A stretch of 31,702 bases of DNA, from the NCBI GenBank assembly GCA_964526435.1, contig CAZGIC010000012.1:1-31702 (forward strand). The letters are read 5' to 3'. The position numbers were made by a program, and so were the translations under genes. Positions 7,267 to 15,775 of the stretch are shown here, one piece after another (within the stretch, counting starts at the first letter, position 1; each line of letters starts with the position of its first letter). Source of the DNA: Gallispira sp964526435. Its GTDB lineage: Bacteria; Bacillota; Clostridia; Lachnospirales; CAG-274. The notes below the pieces were generated by a model. The model did no database searches. It saw nothing but the letters and a program-made list of their open reading frames with translations, and was not told where the DNA came from.

Positions 7267-8615
7267 TGAAACAATCACTAACAAAGGGATCTCCGTGGAA
7301 AGGAATTTTATCTTTTGCCTTCCCTGTATTCATGGGATTATTGCTTCAACAGTTTTATAATACCGCAGATACCATTATTGTAGGCAATTTTTGTGGTGAA
7401 GCTCCTTTAGCCGCCGTTGGTGCCTGCGGAGTACTTACAATGGCTTTTCTTGCTCTGGCAAACGGTTTTTCTTCCGGAACAAGTGTAATAATCGCCCAGC
7501 TTTTTGGTGGAGGAAAAGAAGAAGAAATGAGGCGGCAAGCATCTTCTTCCCTTCTTGTAATGCTTGGTATGGGTGTTATTGCAACAGTTGCCGGAGTATG
7601 TATCAGTCACTTTGCTCTTAAATATATCCTTGCTACTCCTGAAAGTCTGATCTCTATGGCAGACACATATTTTAAAATCTATGCTCTCGGGCTTATTTTT
7701 CAATTCGGCTATAACATTATTTCTGCTATACTTCGTGGAATAGGCGATAGTAAAGCAACTTTATATTTTCTTTTAATTGCAAGTATAATTAACATAGTCC
7801 TTGATATTGTATTTGTTTACAATTTTCAGATGGGTGTGGCAGGTGCAGCAATTGCTACGGATATAGCTCAGATTTCTTCCTGTGTGGCAGGATTTGTTTA
7901 TATGATGAAAAAATATCCTTTATTCCGTTGGAAGCTAAAAGAGTTTACTTTTGAATGGTCATTGGCAATTCTGTCTTTAAAAAGAGGATTTCCTATGGCT
8001 TTACAGCAGTTGATTGTGTCAGGCGGTTTCGTTTTTATTCAGCGTGCCGTCAACAGTTTTGGTGAAGCAATGACTGCGTCCTTTTCTGTAGCACAAAAGA
8101 TAGAAACATATATGACGCTTCCTGCAAATGCACTTATGACTACACAGGCAACATATACAGGACAAAATATAGGAGCCGGGCAAATAGACAGAGTAATAAC
8201 AGGTGCAAAACATACAGTAATCATCTCTGAAATTATTTCAATTATAATTTTAACAGTAGCTTTTATATTTGCAGAGCCAATAGTAACATCATTTGGTTTG
8301 CAGACAGAAGCAATCGGTTATTGTACCTCTCATGTCCGTTGTGTTGCCATTTGCCTTATACCATTTGCTTCTTATTTCCCATTTTTAGGCTTGTTTCAGG
8401 GAGCAAATGACGCATTATATTCTACATTTGTTGCCACAAGTGCCCTTGCAGTTCGAGTAATTTCAACTTATATATTACAGGAAATACCGTCAATCAGTTA
8501 TCATATGATTTGGTGGAATATGCTTTTTGGCTGGGGTGCTGGCTGTATTATTACATGGACGCATTTTCTTCGCGGAAAATGGAAAGAAAAATCAGTAAGT
8601 AAAGTTCATTTGTAA
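7266..8615 (+). CDS. MATE family multidrug efflux transporter
   Basis: This 449-residue polytopic membrane protein is a MatE-type antiporter that exports drugs or metabolites in exchange for Na+ or H+. The N-terminus (GSPWKGILSFAFPVFMGLLLQQFYNTADTIIVGNFCGEAPLAAVGA) and GIGDSKATLYFLLIASIINIVLDIVFV are typical of the Firmicute NorM/DinF-like group. About twelve membrane segments are seen in two repeats. Its ATG overlaps the stop codon of the SDR-like gene, with AAGGAGTG about 16 nt upstream inside that gene. The pairing suggests export of a compound handled by the SDR-like protein, but the substrate cannot be predicted. It is followed by a terminator. Confidence 0.92.
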   Translation: MKQSLTKGSPWKGILSFAFPVFMGLLLQQFYNTADTIIVGNFCGEAPLAAVGACGVLTMAFLALANGFSSGTSVIIAQLFGGGKEEEMRRQASSSLLVMLGMGVIATVAGVCISHFALKYILATPESLISMADTYFKIYALGLIFQFGYNIISAILRGIGDSKATLYFLLIASIINIVLDIVFVYNFQMGVAGAAIATDIAQISSCVAGFVYMMKKYPLFRWKLKEFTFEWSLAILSLKRGFPMALQQLIVSGGFVFIQRAVNSFGEAMTASFSVAQKIETYMTLPANALMTTQATYTGQNIGAGQIDRVITGAKHTVIISEIISIIILTVAFIFAEPIVTSFGLQTEAIGYCTSHVRCVAICLIPFASYFPFLGLFQGANDALYSTFVATSALAVRVISTYILQEIPSISYHMIWWNMLFGWGAGCIITWTHFLRGKWKEKSVSKVHL

Positions 8616-8691
8616 CCTAATATAAATAGTTTATTTTGAGGAAAAGAAATGGTTAATCAGTTAATGCCGATTTTCCCCTGACACTGGAAAT

Positions 8692-8754
8692 GAAACAGTC
8701 CCAGAAAATTCAAATATTTTAAATGTTTTAGTTTTCAAAGGACTGTTTCTTTTT
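8692..8754 (+). terminator. Terminator after the MATE gene
   Basis: GAAACAGTCC (8692-8701) pairs perfectly with GGACTGTTTC (8740-8749) across an AT-rich loop, followed by TTTTT. The large loop is unusual but the T tract supports an intrinsic terminator. The rest of the 210-bp gap to 8826 contains nothing else I can support. Confidence 0.65.
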
Positions 8755-8825
8755 AATTCCCGACAATGTTTAGAGATTACTATTTACCGCCAGCCTCTTG
8801 ATTTTTATAAAACAGATCAAATTAA

Positions 8826-9554
8826 TTACATATCTTTTTCAGACATCAATGTGACACTAATCACAGTTATAATGGCTATATATATAACACATATTATTAC
8901 AAAACTTACATACCCATTCTCAAGCATCTGCTGAGGCGAATTTGAATTCATACCATATGCCATTAATGAATACGGCCATATATGCCCTAATCCCTTTGCC
9001 AGAAAAACCAGTCCCGTAAAGCCTCCTCCAAAGGCAATACCTACAGGCAGTGCAAAACTTTTTATAAATATTGAAATCAAAAGCTGTATTGCAGCCATAA
9101 CTATACCTCCAAGTGTACCAAAACCACACCAGACTATGATTTCCCTTATTGGAACAGCACTGCTTATCCCTGCAATTTTACCTGATAAAACAAACAGAAT
9201 ACCGATCCATACTTCACTTATCAGCACCATAAAAGATACCGCAATAAGCTTTGCTATAAAAATCATTCCTTTATTTACAGGCATTGTAAGCACCTTATTC
9301 CAGTTATTGTTGTTGTATTCAATTCTCATAATGTAAGAACAGTAAACTCCAATCATAACAGGAAGAAAAAAGTAGCATGTAAAAAGTGTGTGCTGTGTCC
9401 ATAAGCTGTACCACTCACTTTCAAGAATATCTATATTTGCAATATAATTAATTGTTCCAAATAAAGCAGGTATTACAGGCATTATTATAAAAGCTAGCCA
9501 CACAGGAGAGCGGCGGAGTTTCATTCTTTCGGCTTTCAATAATCTTAACATCAT
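8826..9554 (-). CDS. ABC-2 type permease subunit, LanG-like
   Basis: This 242-residue membrane protein starts MMLRLLKAERMKLRRSPVWLAFIIMPVIPALFGTINYI, the entry typical of ABC-2 permeases in lantibiotic immunity (LanE/LanG) and bacitracin-type exporters. About six membrane helices are seen. It is the second of two permeases after one ATPase, matching the LanF-LanE-LanG layout also seen in CprABC of Clostridioides difficile, which protects against cationic peptides. The start is ATG with AAAGGAGG lying across the end of the upstream permease gene, so translation is coupled. The peptide substrate is not predictable. Confidence 0.83.
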   Translation of the reverse strand: MMLRLLKAERMKLRRSPVWLAFIIMPVIPALFGTINYIANIDILESEWYSLWTQHTLFTCYFFLPVMIGVYCSYIMRIEYNNNNWNKVLTMPVNKGMIFIAKLIAVSFMVLISEVWIGILFVLSGKIAGISSAVPIREIIVWCGFGTLGGIVMAAIQLLISIFIKSFALPVGIAFGGGFTGLVFLAKGLGHIWPYSLMAYGMNSNSPQQMLENGYVSFVIICVIYIAIITVISVTLMSEKDM

Positions 9555-9558
9555 ATTA

Positions 9559-10311
9559 TCAGACCTCCTTTAAAGTAAAAAGCTTTCTTCCTGCAAAATA
9601 AAGTATTATTATGACAATAACCACTGCCGTAAAGAATGCCAGGTCCAAATCAAAATAATAAAAATCATATATTCTTGTTTCTCTGTCCCAGTTAAGCCCC
9701 ACAAACTGTAATGCACCGTAATGTCCCCATATTATCAGTTTTCTAAGGAACGGTAACTGAGGAAGAAACATTGAAAACAAACCTAAAAATTCACCTGTCA
9801 CACCTGCAAAAAATGATATTGCCTGATTTTTAAACAAAAGTGACAATGTATGCTGTACTATGTATATTTCAATCGTAGGCACAAACGTAAAAAGAGCACA
9901 AAGCAGATAAGACTTTATGGGAAATACTCCGCCGAACCCTTTTATGAAACCGAAAGCAATTACTGCTGTATACTGTATCACAAAACATACGGCAATAACC
10001 AAAATACCGTAAATGAGCTTGGCATTATAAAGCTTTTTCTTTTCAGTCATACAGCATATTAATTTAAGCATGCTTCCCTTGTGTTCAATATCACAAAGTC
10101 TTGATGCAACAACAATAGCAAGTATTGGCATAAAAATTTCATTTATTAAAGGGAGCCGATATAAAAATGCCATCCAGCCCTTTTCTATACTGTCGGCATT
10201 AGAATATCCGTATAAGACCCAGCACAGTTCCAGAATAGTTATAGCAATGGCTGTTATAAGTACATATCTTCCCCTTGTTTTCTTATACTCACATTTTAAC
10301 AGACTCATCAT
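9559..10311 (-). CDS. ABC-2 type permease subunit, LanE-like
   Basis: This 250-residue membrane protein has about six hydrophobic helices and a basic N-terminus (MMSLLKCEYKKTRGRYVLITAIAITILELCWVLYGY) like LanE/MutE immunity permeases. The start overlaps the ATPase stop (ATGATGA), with AGGAAG just upstream. It probably forms a heterodimeric channel with the downstream permease, driven by the ATPase, to remove antimicrobial peptides from the membrane. Assignment to LanE versus LanG is by gene order only. Confidence 0.83.
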   Translation of the reverse strand: MMSLLKCEYKKTRGRYVLITAIAITILELCWVLYGYSNADSIEKGWMAFLYRLPLINEIFMPILAIVVASRLCDIEHKGSMLKLICCMTEKKKLYNAKLIYGILVIAVCFVIQYTAVIAFGFIKGFGGVFPIKSYLLCALFTFVPTIEIYIVQHTLSLLFKNQAISFFAGVTGEFLGLFSMFLPQLPFLRKLIIWGHYGALQFVGLNWDRETRIYDFYYFDLDLAFFTAVVIVIIILYFAGRKLFTLKEV

Positions 10312-11039
10312 AAACTTACTTCCTCTCCTGTCAGATTTATAAATATTTCTTCAAGGCTCTTTGTTCTGTCCGTCTCATGGAGATTTTCAAGTGTTCCCTG
10401 ATACATCATTTTCCCGTTTCCTATTATGCCTATATTATCGACAATAAGATCAATTTCAGAAAGAAGATGGCTTGATATAATTACAGTCATACCATATTTC
10501 TTTGGCAGTGAACGAATAAGCTCCCTTATTTCCTGAATTCCTGCAGGGTCAAGTCCGTTTGTCGGCTCATCAAGTATAAGGAACTTTGGAAATGACAGAA
10601 GAGCCGAAGCCAGTCCCAGCCTTTGTTTCATTCCCAGAGAATATGCAGATGTTTTTTTACTTTTCTGTTTGTCAAGCCTTACAATTTTAAGAACTTCATC
10701 AATATTTTTATCAGGTAAATCAAGCATAGTTGCAAATATTTTTAAATTTTCTCTTGCTGTAAGATGTCCGTAATAAGATGGTGATTCTATAAGAGAACCT
10801 ACATTCTTCAATATTTCAATTCTGTTTTTTGAATTAAATCTTTTTCCGAATATGTCTATTTCACCTTTTGTCTGATGAACAAGCCCAAGAAGCATTTTAA
10901 GTGTTGTAGACTTTCCCGCTCCGTTAGGTCCCAAAAATCCGTATATTGTTCCTTCTATCACTTCCATATTCAAATTGTTTACAACGGTATTTTCTCCATA
11001 TTTTTTTGTAAGATCATATGTTTTTACAACTTCATTCAT
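10308..11039 (-). CDS. ABC transporter ATPase, LanF/BcrA-like
   Basis: This 243-residue ATPase has Walker A GPNGAGKST (residues 37-45), Q-loop region GSLIESPSYYGHLTARENL, signature SLGMKQR (134-140), Walker B LILDEP (154-159) and the switch His191. The Q-loop region is typical of bacitracin and lantibiotic exporter ATPases. The ATG at 11039 has GGAAG 8 nt upstream and is preferred over an in-frame GTG at 11048 that abuts that site. It is the first gene of the transporter operon and divergent from a two-component system, the usual way these resistance pumps are controlled. Confidence 0.9.
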   Translation of the reverse strand: MNEVVKTYDLTKKYGENTVVNNLNMEVIEGTIYGFLGPNGAGKSTTLKMLLGLVHQTKGEIDIFGKRFNSKNRIEILKNVGSLIESPSYYGHLTARENLKIFATMLDLPDKNIDEVLKIVRLDKQKSKKTSAYSLGMKQRLGLASALLSFPKFLILDEPTNGLDPAGIQEIRELIRSLPKKYGMTVIISSHLLSEIDLIVDNIGIIGNGKMMYQGTLENLHETDRTKSLEEIFINLTGEEVSL

Positions 11040-11097
11040 TTTATTCACTTCCTTTCCTGTTTACAGTATAATTCTAATACAATTGCCTGTCTTTAAA

Positions 11098-11130
11098 CTT
11101 AATTCAACCTTACATAAACCTTAAATTTGA
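11098..11130. promoter_or_regulatory. Three 11-bp direct repeats, candidate response regulator site
   Basis: Three consecutive 11-bp units begin CTTAATTC, CTTACATA and CTTAAATT (11098, 11109 and 11120). OmpR-family regulators bind head-to-tail repeats with about one helical turn spacing. The array lies between the transporter operon and the regulator gene and overlaps the -35 of the latter, so it could control both. Confidence 0.5.
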
Positions 11131-11156
11131 TCAAAATTCAAAATACAGCTTTTAAT
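11127..11156 (+). promoter_or_regulatory. Putative promoter of the response regulator-kinase pair
   Basis: TTGATC (11127-11132) is followed after 18 bp by TTTAAT (11151-11156), leaving a leader of about 30 nt before the ATG. The -35 overlaps the third 11-bp repeat, consistent with autoregulation. Confidence 0.4.
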
Positions 11157-11195
11157 AAAATTATTTATATGTTATAAATATAATAGGTGATATAT

Positions 11196-11900
11196 ATGGA
11201 CGAACTAAAAAACAAAAAAATACTAATTGTTGATGATGAAAAAGAGCTTTTAAAAATTATAGAAAGTGCTCTTTTTAATGAAGGATTTTTTAATATATAC
11301 AAGGCATCAGACTGCCGTCAGGCAGTTAATATAGCAAAGGAACAGCCCATTGCCCTCTTTATACTTGATATAAATCTTCCCGACGGCAACGGCTTTTCAC
11401 TTTTTAATGAACTTCGGACTTTTTCTCAGGCACCCGTTATTTTTCTCACAGCAAGAGGAGAGGCTGATGACAAAATACATGGTCTTGGACTTGGTGCAGA
11501 TGACTATATTGTAAAGCCATTTCTTACAAAGGAGCTTATACTCCGTATAACAGCCATTTTAAGAAGAACATACAAAACAGCTAAAACAGAAACAAAGATA
11601 AGTCTTTCGGACAAAATAATAGATTTAGAAACAGCCTGTGTAATTTATAAAGGGAAATCAACACCTCTTACAGCAAAGGAATTTATATTGCTTAAAAAAC
11701 TATTGGAAAACAAAAATAAGATAGTGACAAATGATTCCCTTGCAATGGCTGCATGGGGTGATGAATATTACGGATATGAAAATACACTTATGGTTCATAT
11801 AAGAAGATTACGCAAAAAAATCGAAGAAGACCCATCTTCTCCCAAACACTTAATTACCGTAAAAGGACTTGGATATAAACTGGTGATAAGAAATGAATAA
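11196..11900 (+). CDS. OmpR/PhoB family response regulator
   Basis: This 234-residue two-domain regulator has a receiver domain with acidic pocket Asp13-Asp14, phospho-acceptor Asp58, Thr85 and Lys107. A C-terminal winged helix follows (about residues 135-232; LTAKEFILLKKLLENKNKIV, then HIRRLRKKIEEDP and VKGLGYKL). The ATG at 11196 is chosen because AGGTGA lies 5 nt upstream; an in-frame GTG at 11187 is part of that site. It overlaps the kinase gene by 8 bp. It most likely activates the divergent peptide-resistance transporter through the repeats at 11098-11130. Confidence 0.93.
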   Translation: MDELKNKKILIVDDEKELLKIIESALFNEGFFNIYKASDCRQAVNIAKEQPIALFILDINLPDGNGFSLFNELRTFSQAPVIFLTARGEADDKIHGLGLGADDYIVKPFLTKELILRITAILRRTYKTAKTETKISLSDKIIDLETACVIYKGKSTPLTAKEFILLKKLLENKNKIVTNDSLAMAAWGDEYYGYENTLMVHIRRLRKKIEEDPSSPKHLITVKGLGYKLVIRNE

Positions 11901-13233
11901 AACAGCTTTAAAAATTTTTACTTACTTTATTCTGACATCTGTAATAATTTCAACTATTATGCTGTGCATATATTTTGCAGGTTTCGCCTTCATAGCAAAT
12001 GATACATTTTCAAACAGCAATGACAGTTCACCTCGCCGTATTCTTAACAGTATTTCAGAAAATATAAGCACTGCCGGCGGAGAAGTTTTATTACAGAATG
12101 ACATAAATATTCCCGGCAATATTTGGTGTATCTTATTAAATGAAGAAGGCAATATTATATGGAGCATTAATAAGCCCGATGATATACCTGACCATTACAC
12201 CATAAATGACATTGCAAATATGACAAAATGGTTTTTAAATGACTATCCCGTATATGAAAAAGCCACAGATCACGGACTTCTTGTCCTTGGCACACCTAAA
12301 AACTCGGTAGGAAAATATGACATAGAATATTCAATGGACTGGTTCAACACCCTTCCTCAGAGAATTTTGTTTATATTTTTAATTAATATGGGGCTTGCAG
12401 CCCTCGTTGCCTGTCTGGTAGGAATAAATTTATACCTTAAAATAAACACTCTCACTAAAGGCATAAGGAATATGAGCAGTGAAAAACCTGTCAAATTAAA
12501 AGAAAAGGGAATATTTAAGGAAATGGCAAAAAATATAAATGAAACTTCAAGAGCTATCGGCAGTAAAAACGAAGCACTTGCAAAGAGAGATGAGGCACGT
12601 TCAAACTGGATATCAGGCATTTCCCACGATATACGCACACCACTTTCAATGATAATGGGATATTCCGAATCCCTTGAAATCTCTTCTGAAATAAAGGAAT
12701 GTGACAGAAAAAAAGCTGAAATTATTAAATTTCAGAGCCTAAAAATAAAAAAACTCCTTGAGGATTTAAATTTAATTTCATCTCTTGAATATGATATGCA
12801 GCCATCACGAAAAAAGCCTGTAAAAATATGTCCTTTGATAAGAAATGTAGTATCGGAAATTATAAACAACGGACTGTCAGATAAATATTCAATAAGCCTT
12901 GATTTAAGATATGAACCTGCTTTAATTTCGGGAGATGAATTTCTCCTTGAAAGAGCAGTTTTTAATATTATTAACAACAGCATTACCCACAATCCCAAAG
13001 GCTGTGAAATAAACATAAGTGTGTACAGGGAAAAGGATAATGTATACTTAAAAATATCGGATAACGGGATAGGCGTACCCGATAATGTGCTTAAAAACAT
13101 AAACATTATGCCCAAAACCGCCCATGGAATAGGGCTTCCCCTGTCCTGCCGAATTTTTACAGTCCACGGCTGTAAATTTACTGCCGAAAATAAAGACGGT
13201 TTTTCCGTTTTGATCGAATTTCCTTTAAAATAA
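11893..13233 (+). CDS. Sensor histidine kinase partner of the upstream regulator
   Basis: This 446-residue kinase has membrane helices at about residues 9-33 and 156-180 flanking an extracellular domain of about 120 residues, then a short linker/HAMP region. HisKA follows with phospho-acceptor His245 (SGISHDIRTPLSM), and an HATPase domain (NIINNSITHNPKG N-box, ISDNGIGVP, then HGIGLPLS). The extracellular domain is larger than the short loop of BceS-type sensors, suggesting direct ligand sensing as in CprK-like or LanK-like kinases. The start overlaps the regulator gene. A terminator follows. Confidence 0.92.
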   Translation: MNKTALKIFTYFILTSVIISTIMLCIYFAGFAFIANDTFSNSNDSSPRRILNSISENISTAGGEVLLQNDINIPGNIWCILLNEEGNIIWSINKPDDIPDHYTINDIANMTKWFLNDYPVYEKATDHGLLVLGTPKNSVGKYDIEYSMDWFNTLPQRILFIFLINMGLAALVACLVGINLYLKINTLTKGIRNMSSEKPVKLKEKGIFKEMAKNINETSRAIGSKNEALAKRDEARSNWISGISHDIRTPLSMIMGYSESLEISSEIKECDRKKAEIIKFQSLKIKKLLEDLNLISSLEYDMQPSRKKPVKICPLIRNVVSEIINNGLSDKYSISLDLRYEPALISGDEFLLERAVFNIINNSITHNPKGCEINISVYREKDNVYLKISDNGIGVPDNVLKNINIMPKTAHGIGLPLSCRIFTVHGCKFTAENKDGFSVLIEFPLK

Positions 13234-13256
13234 AAAATCACCTATACAAAGAAAAC

Positions 13257-13291
13257 GTCGGCTTAAATATCTTTTTAAGCCGACAGTTTTT
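13257..13291. terminator. Bidirectional terminator between convergent genes
   Basis: GTCGGCTTAAA (13257-13267) pairs perfectly with TTTAAGCCGAC (13274-13284) around a 6-nt loop. T-rich sequence follows on the plus strand, and the mirrored AAAAC on the left gives a T tract on the minus strand. It ends the kinase transcript and the minus-strand PLP-protein transcript. Confidence 0.85.
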
Positions 13292-13318
13292 GCATTTAAA
13301 TCCAATTCATATAAAGAC

Positions 13319-14602
13319 TTAAAACTTTATAAGTCCTCTTTTATACATCTGGTCAACAGCTATAATAACACCTATTTTACCATGGAACCATGTAAGTCCG
13401 CCCTGCATATAAACATTATATGGCTCCTTCATAGGTGCATCTGCACTAAGTTCAATTGATGACCCCTGCACAAAAGCTCCTGCTGCCATTATAACCTGTG
13501 AATCATATCCGGGCATATCCCATGGCTCAGGCTTTACATAGCTGTCAACGGCAGCTCCTGCCTGTATTCCCTGGCAAAAGGCAATAACATTTTCAGGTGT
13601 TTTCATCTGTATTGCTTCTACAATATCAGGTCTTTCCTCGTCAACTTTCGGCATACATTCAAAGCCAAGTTTTTCAAATATTCCTGCGGCAAATACAGCA
13701 GTTTTTAAACTGGCATTTACAACATTGGGAGCAAGAAACAGCCCCTGTATAAGGCTTGTTGTAATTCCCAGACTTGGTCCCACTTCTCTTCCCATTCCGG
13801 GAGAAGTAAGTCTGTACGCTGCATTCTCAACACATTCCTTTGTTCCTGCAATATATCCGCCGACAGGTGCAAGCCCGCCGCCCGGGTTTTTAATAAGTGA
13901 GCCTACCATCATATCAGCACCTACATCTGTTGGTTCCAGTTCACTTACAAATTCACAGTAGCAGTTGTCAACCATACATATAATGTCACTTCTTACTCCT
14001 TTTACAATTTCTATTATTTTCTTAACTGTTTCAATACTAAGGCTTGGTCTGTACTCATAGCCCTTTGAACGCTGTATTTCAACTATTTTTGTCTTATCTG
14101 TTATCATTTTGGGTATGTTTTCAAAATCAACGGTACCGTCAGCGAGAAGAGGCAGTTCTCTATAAACAATGCCATGTTCAACAAGGGAACCTTTCACTTT
14201 TCTCTTGGCACCTATTACCCCTTCAAGAGTATCATATGGTGCTCCTGCCACACATAAAAGTTCATCACCATACCTTAAATTTCCAAACAAAGCAACAGTA
14301 AGAGCATGAGTTCCCGAAATTATCTGTGCTCTTACAAGAGAAGCTTCTGTATTAAAAACAGTGGCATATATATCCTCAAGCTTATCTCTTCCTATGTCGT
14401 TGTATCCATATCCCGTTGTGCCGTTAAAAGCAGTATCATTTAAGCCGTTCTTCTGCATAGCTCTCAGAACCTTATACTGATTAAATTCTGATATGTCATC
14501 AATTTCAGCAAATTTGTGCTTTACATTTTTTTCAGCTTCAAGACAAAAATCAAGTACCTTTTCATCAATTCCAAACTCTTTTAATATATAATCTCTTAAC
14601 AT
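13319..14602 (-). CDS. ynbB: PLP-dependent methionine gamma-lyase/aluminium resistance family protein
   Basis: This 427-residue fold-type I PLP enzyme belongs to the family of Bacillus YnbB. It shows SGTHALTVALFGNLRYGDELL (about residues 97-116), the aspartate pocket VDNCYCEF (Asp212) and the PLP lysine Lys238 in GSLIKNPGGG. The true start is the ATG at 14602 (AAGGAG 7 nt upstream); the longer frame overlaps miaA. It begins one base after the miaA stop, an arrangement common in Firmicutes. The physiological reaction of the family is not settled: C-S lyase activity is inferred from fold, and 'aluminium resistance' comes from an old phenotype. Confidence 0.9.
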   Translation of the reverse strand: MLRDYILKEFGIDEKVLDFCLEAEKNVKHKFAEIDDISEFNQYKVLRAMQKNGLNDTAFNGTTGYGYNDIGRDKLEDIYATVFNTEASLVRAQIISGTHALTVALFGNLRYGDELLCVAGAPYDTLEGVIGAKRKVKGSLVEHGIVYRELPLLADGTVDFENIPKMITDKTKIVEIQRSKGYEYRPSLSIETVKKIIEIVKGVRSDIICMVDNCYCEFVSELEPTDVGADMMVGSLIKNPGGGLAPVGGYIAGTKECVENAAYRLTSPGMGREVGPSLGITTSLIQGLFLAPNVVNASLKTAVFAAGIFEKLGFECMPKVDEERPDIVEAIQMKTPENVIAFCQGIQAGAAVDSYVKPEPWDMPGYDSQVIMAAGAFVQGSSIELSADAPMKEPYNVYMQGGLTWFHGKIGVIIAVDQMYKRGLIKF

Positions 14603-14603
14603 T

Positions 14604-15536
14604 TTATTTCTCCTTGGTAATTTTTTCTGCAATAAACTCAGCGGCAGCCACGGCAGAGTCAAAATCATCCATATTTATCCACACACCGTCACTCTGATGC
14701 CTGAACCATGTTATCTGCCTTCTTGCAAAATGTCTTGTATCTCTTTTAAGTATATATACTGCGTCATCAAGGGAATATTCACCCTTTAAATAGCCTATTA
14801 TTTCCTTATATCCCAGACCTTTCATTGATACAAGATTATCGGGATATCTTTCCATAAGCCATTTTACTTCATCAACAAGCCCGTTTTTTATCATAATGTC
14901 AATTCTTTTTTCAATTCTTTCATATAAACGTTCTCTGTCCATATTCAATATGAAGCTTTTGACATCATAGGCAGGCTCTCTCAGCCTTTCTCTTGCATTG
15001 TATTCGGAAAATTTTTCTCCCGTATCCCTGCAGTATTCAATTGCCCTTATGACTCTTTTTAAATTGTTGGGATGAACAGTTTCTGCATACTCAGGGTCAA
15101 GCGTCTTTAATATATCATGAACATATTCATTTCCCTTTTCTTCTGCCTCTTTTTCAAGTTCCAGCCGCATCTTTTCGTCTTTTTCTCCGGGAGTAAAGTC
15201 ATTATCATATATAAGACCATTCACATAAAAACCCGTACCGCCAACAAGTATAGGCATTTTATTTTTTGCATATATTTCAGACAGAGCATTTTTAGCCATT
15301 TTCTGAAAAACAGCAATTGAAAACTCATCATCAGGATATAAATCATCTATTAAATAGTGCTTTATGCCCTGCTTTTCCTCCTCCGTCACTTTTGCTGTTC
15401 CTATATCCATATATTTATACACCTGCATAGAATCAGCAGATATTATTTCTCCGTCTATAATTTTTGCAAGTTCCACAGATACGGCAGTTTTACCGCAGGC
15501 AGTAGGACCTGCAATTGTTATAAGTTTTGGTTTCAC
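14604..15536 (-). CDS. miaA: tRNA dimethylallyltransferase
   Basis: MiaA adds a dimethylallyl group to A37 of tRNAs reading UNN codons. The 310-residue protein has the P-loop GPTACGKT (residues 9-16) and the DSMQVYKYMDIGTAK motif for substrate binding, then FARRQITWFRHQ near the C-terminus. The start is GTG, with GAGGTG 5 nt upstream and no better ATG. It has its own promoter and is divergent from mreB, and is followed after one base by the PLP-protein gene. Confidence 0.97.
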   Translation of the reverse strand: MKPKLITIAGPTACGKTAVSVELAKIIDGEIISADSMQVYKYMDIGTAKVTEEEKQGIKHYLIDDLYPDDEFSIAVFQKMAKNALSEIYAKNKMPILVGGTGFYVNGLIYDNDFTPGEKDEKMRLELEKEAEEKGNEYVHDILKTLDPEYAETVHPNNLKRVIRAIEYCRDTGEKFSEYNARERLREPAYDVKSFILNMDRERLYERIEKRIDIMIKNGLVDEVKWLMERYPDNLVSMKGLGYKEIIGYLKGEYSLDDAVYILKRDTRHFARRQITWFRHQSDGVWINMDDFDSAVAAAEFIAEKITKEK

Positions 15537-15560
15537 TCAAACACCTCATTTCAAAATGGT

Positions 15561-15589
15561 ATTATAATATATTTATTTATCTTTGTAAA
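15561..15589 (-). promoter_or_regulatory. miaA promoter
   Basis: On the minus strand -35 TTTACA (15584-15589), a 17-bp spacer and a perfect -10 TATAAT (15561-15566) lie just upstream of the GTG start. This gives a short leader of roughly 20 nt. Confidence 0.7.
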
Positions 15590-15707
15590 TAATTTTTACA
15601 GAAACAGGTTATAATCTTAATTATAAATAATACAAATCAAAACACATCCCCTTAATAATGTTGTAACAACTTGTAAAATTTTATTTCAAAATTTAATATA
15701 AATGTAA

Positions 15708-15736
15708 TTGAAAACGTAACAAAAATGATGTATTAT
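15708..15736 (+). promoter_or_regulatory. mreB promoter
   Basis: TTGAAA (15708-15713), a 17-bp spacer and TATTAT (15731-15736) each match the sigma-A consensus at five of six positions. The leader before the mreB ATG is about 33 nt. It probably drives the whole mreBCD-pbp2 run. Confidence 0.7.
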
Positions 15737-15775
15737 ACTATTATGGTTATTTTTGTAAATTTTTGGAGGTTTAGT

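Noticed and set aside
8650..8682. Short frame after the MATE gene preceded by GAGGAAA
   Set aside because: Only about ten codons and not followed by anything recognisable; the terminator explains the region.
12732..13241. 169-codon open frame antisense to the histidine kinase
   Set aside because: It is a shadow of the kinase HATPase region; the coding-strand protein has all kinase motifs, and the antisense frame has no ribosome site or familiar sequence.
14603..14668. Extension of the PLP protein into miaA
   Set aside because: It overlaps miaA; the ATG at 14602 has AAGGAG at proper spacing and begins the conserved sequence.
15663..15675. Short inverted repeat GTTGT-A-ACAAC upstream of mreB
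   Set aside because: Five-base arms in AT-rich DNA are too short to call an operator without conservation.
15725..15775. Upstream extension of mreB by 17 codons
   Set aside because: It overlaps the predicted promoter -10 and has no ribosome site; the ATG at 15776 has a GGAGG site and gives the family N-terminus.
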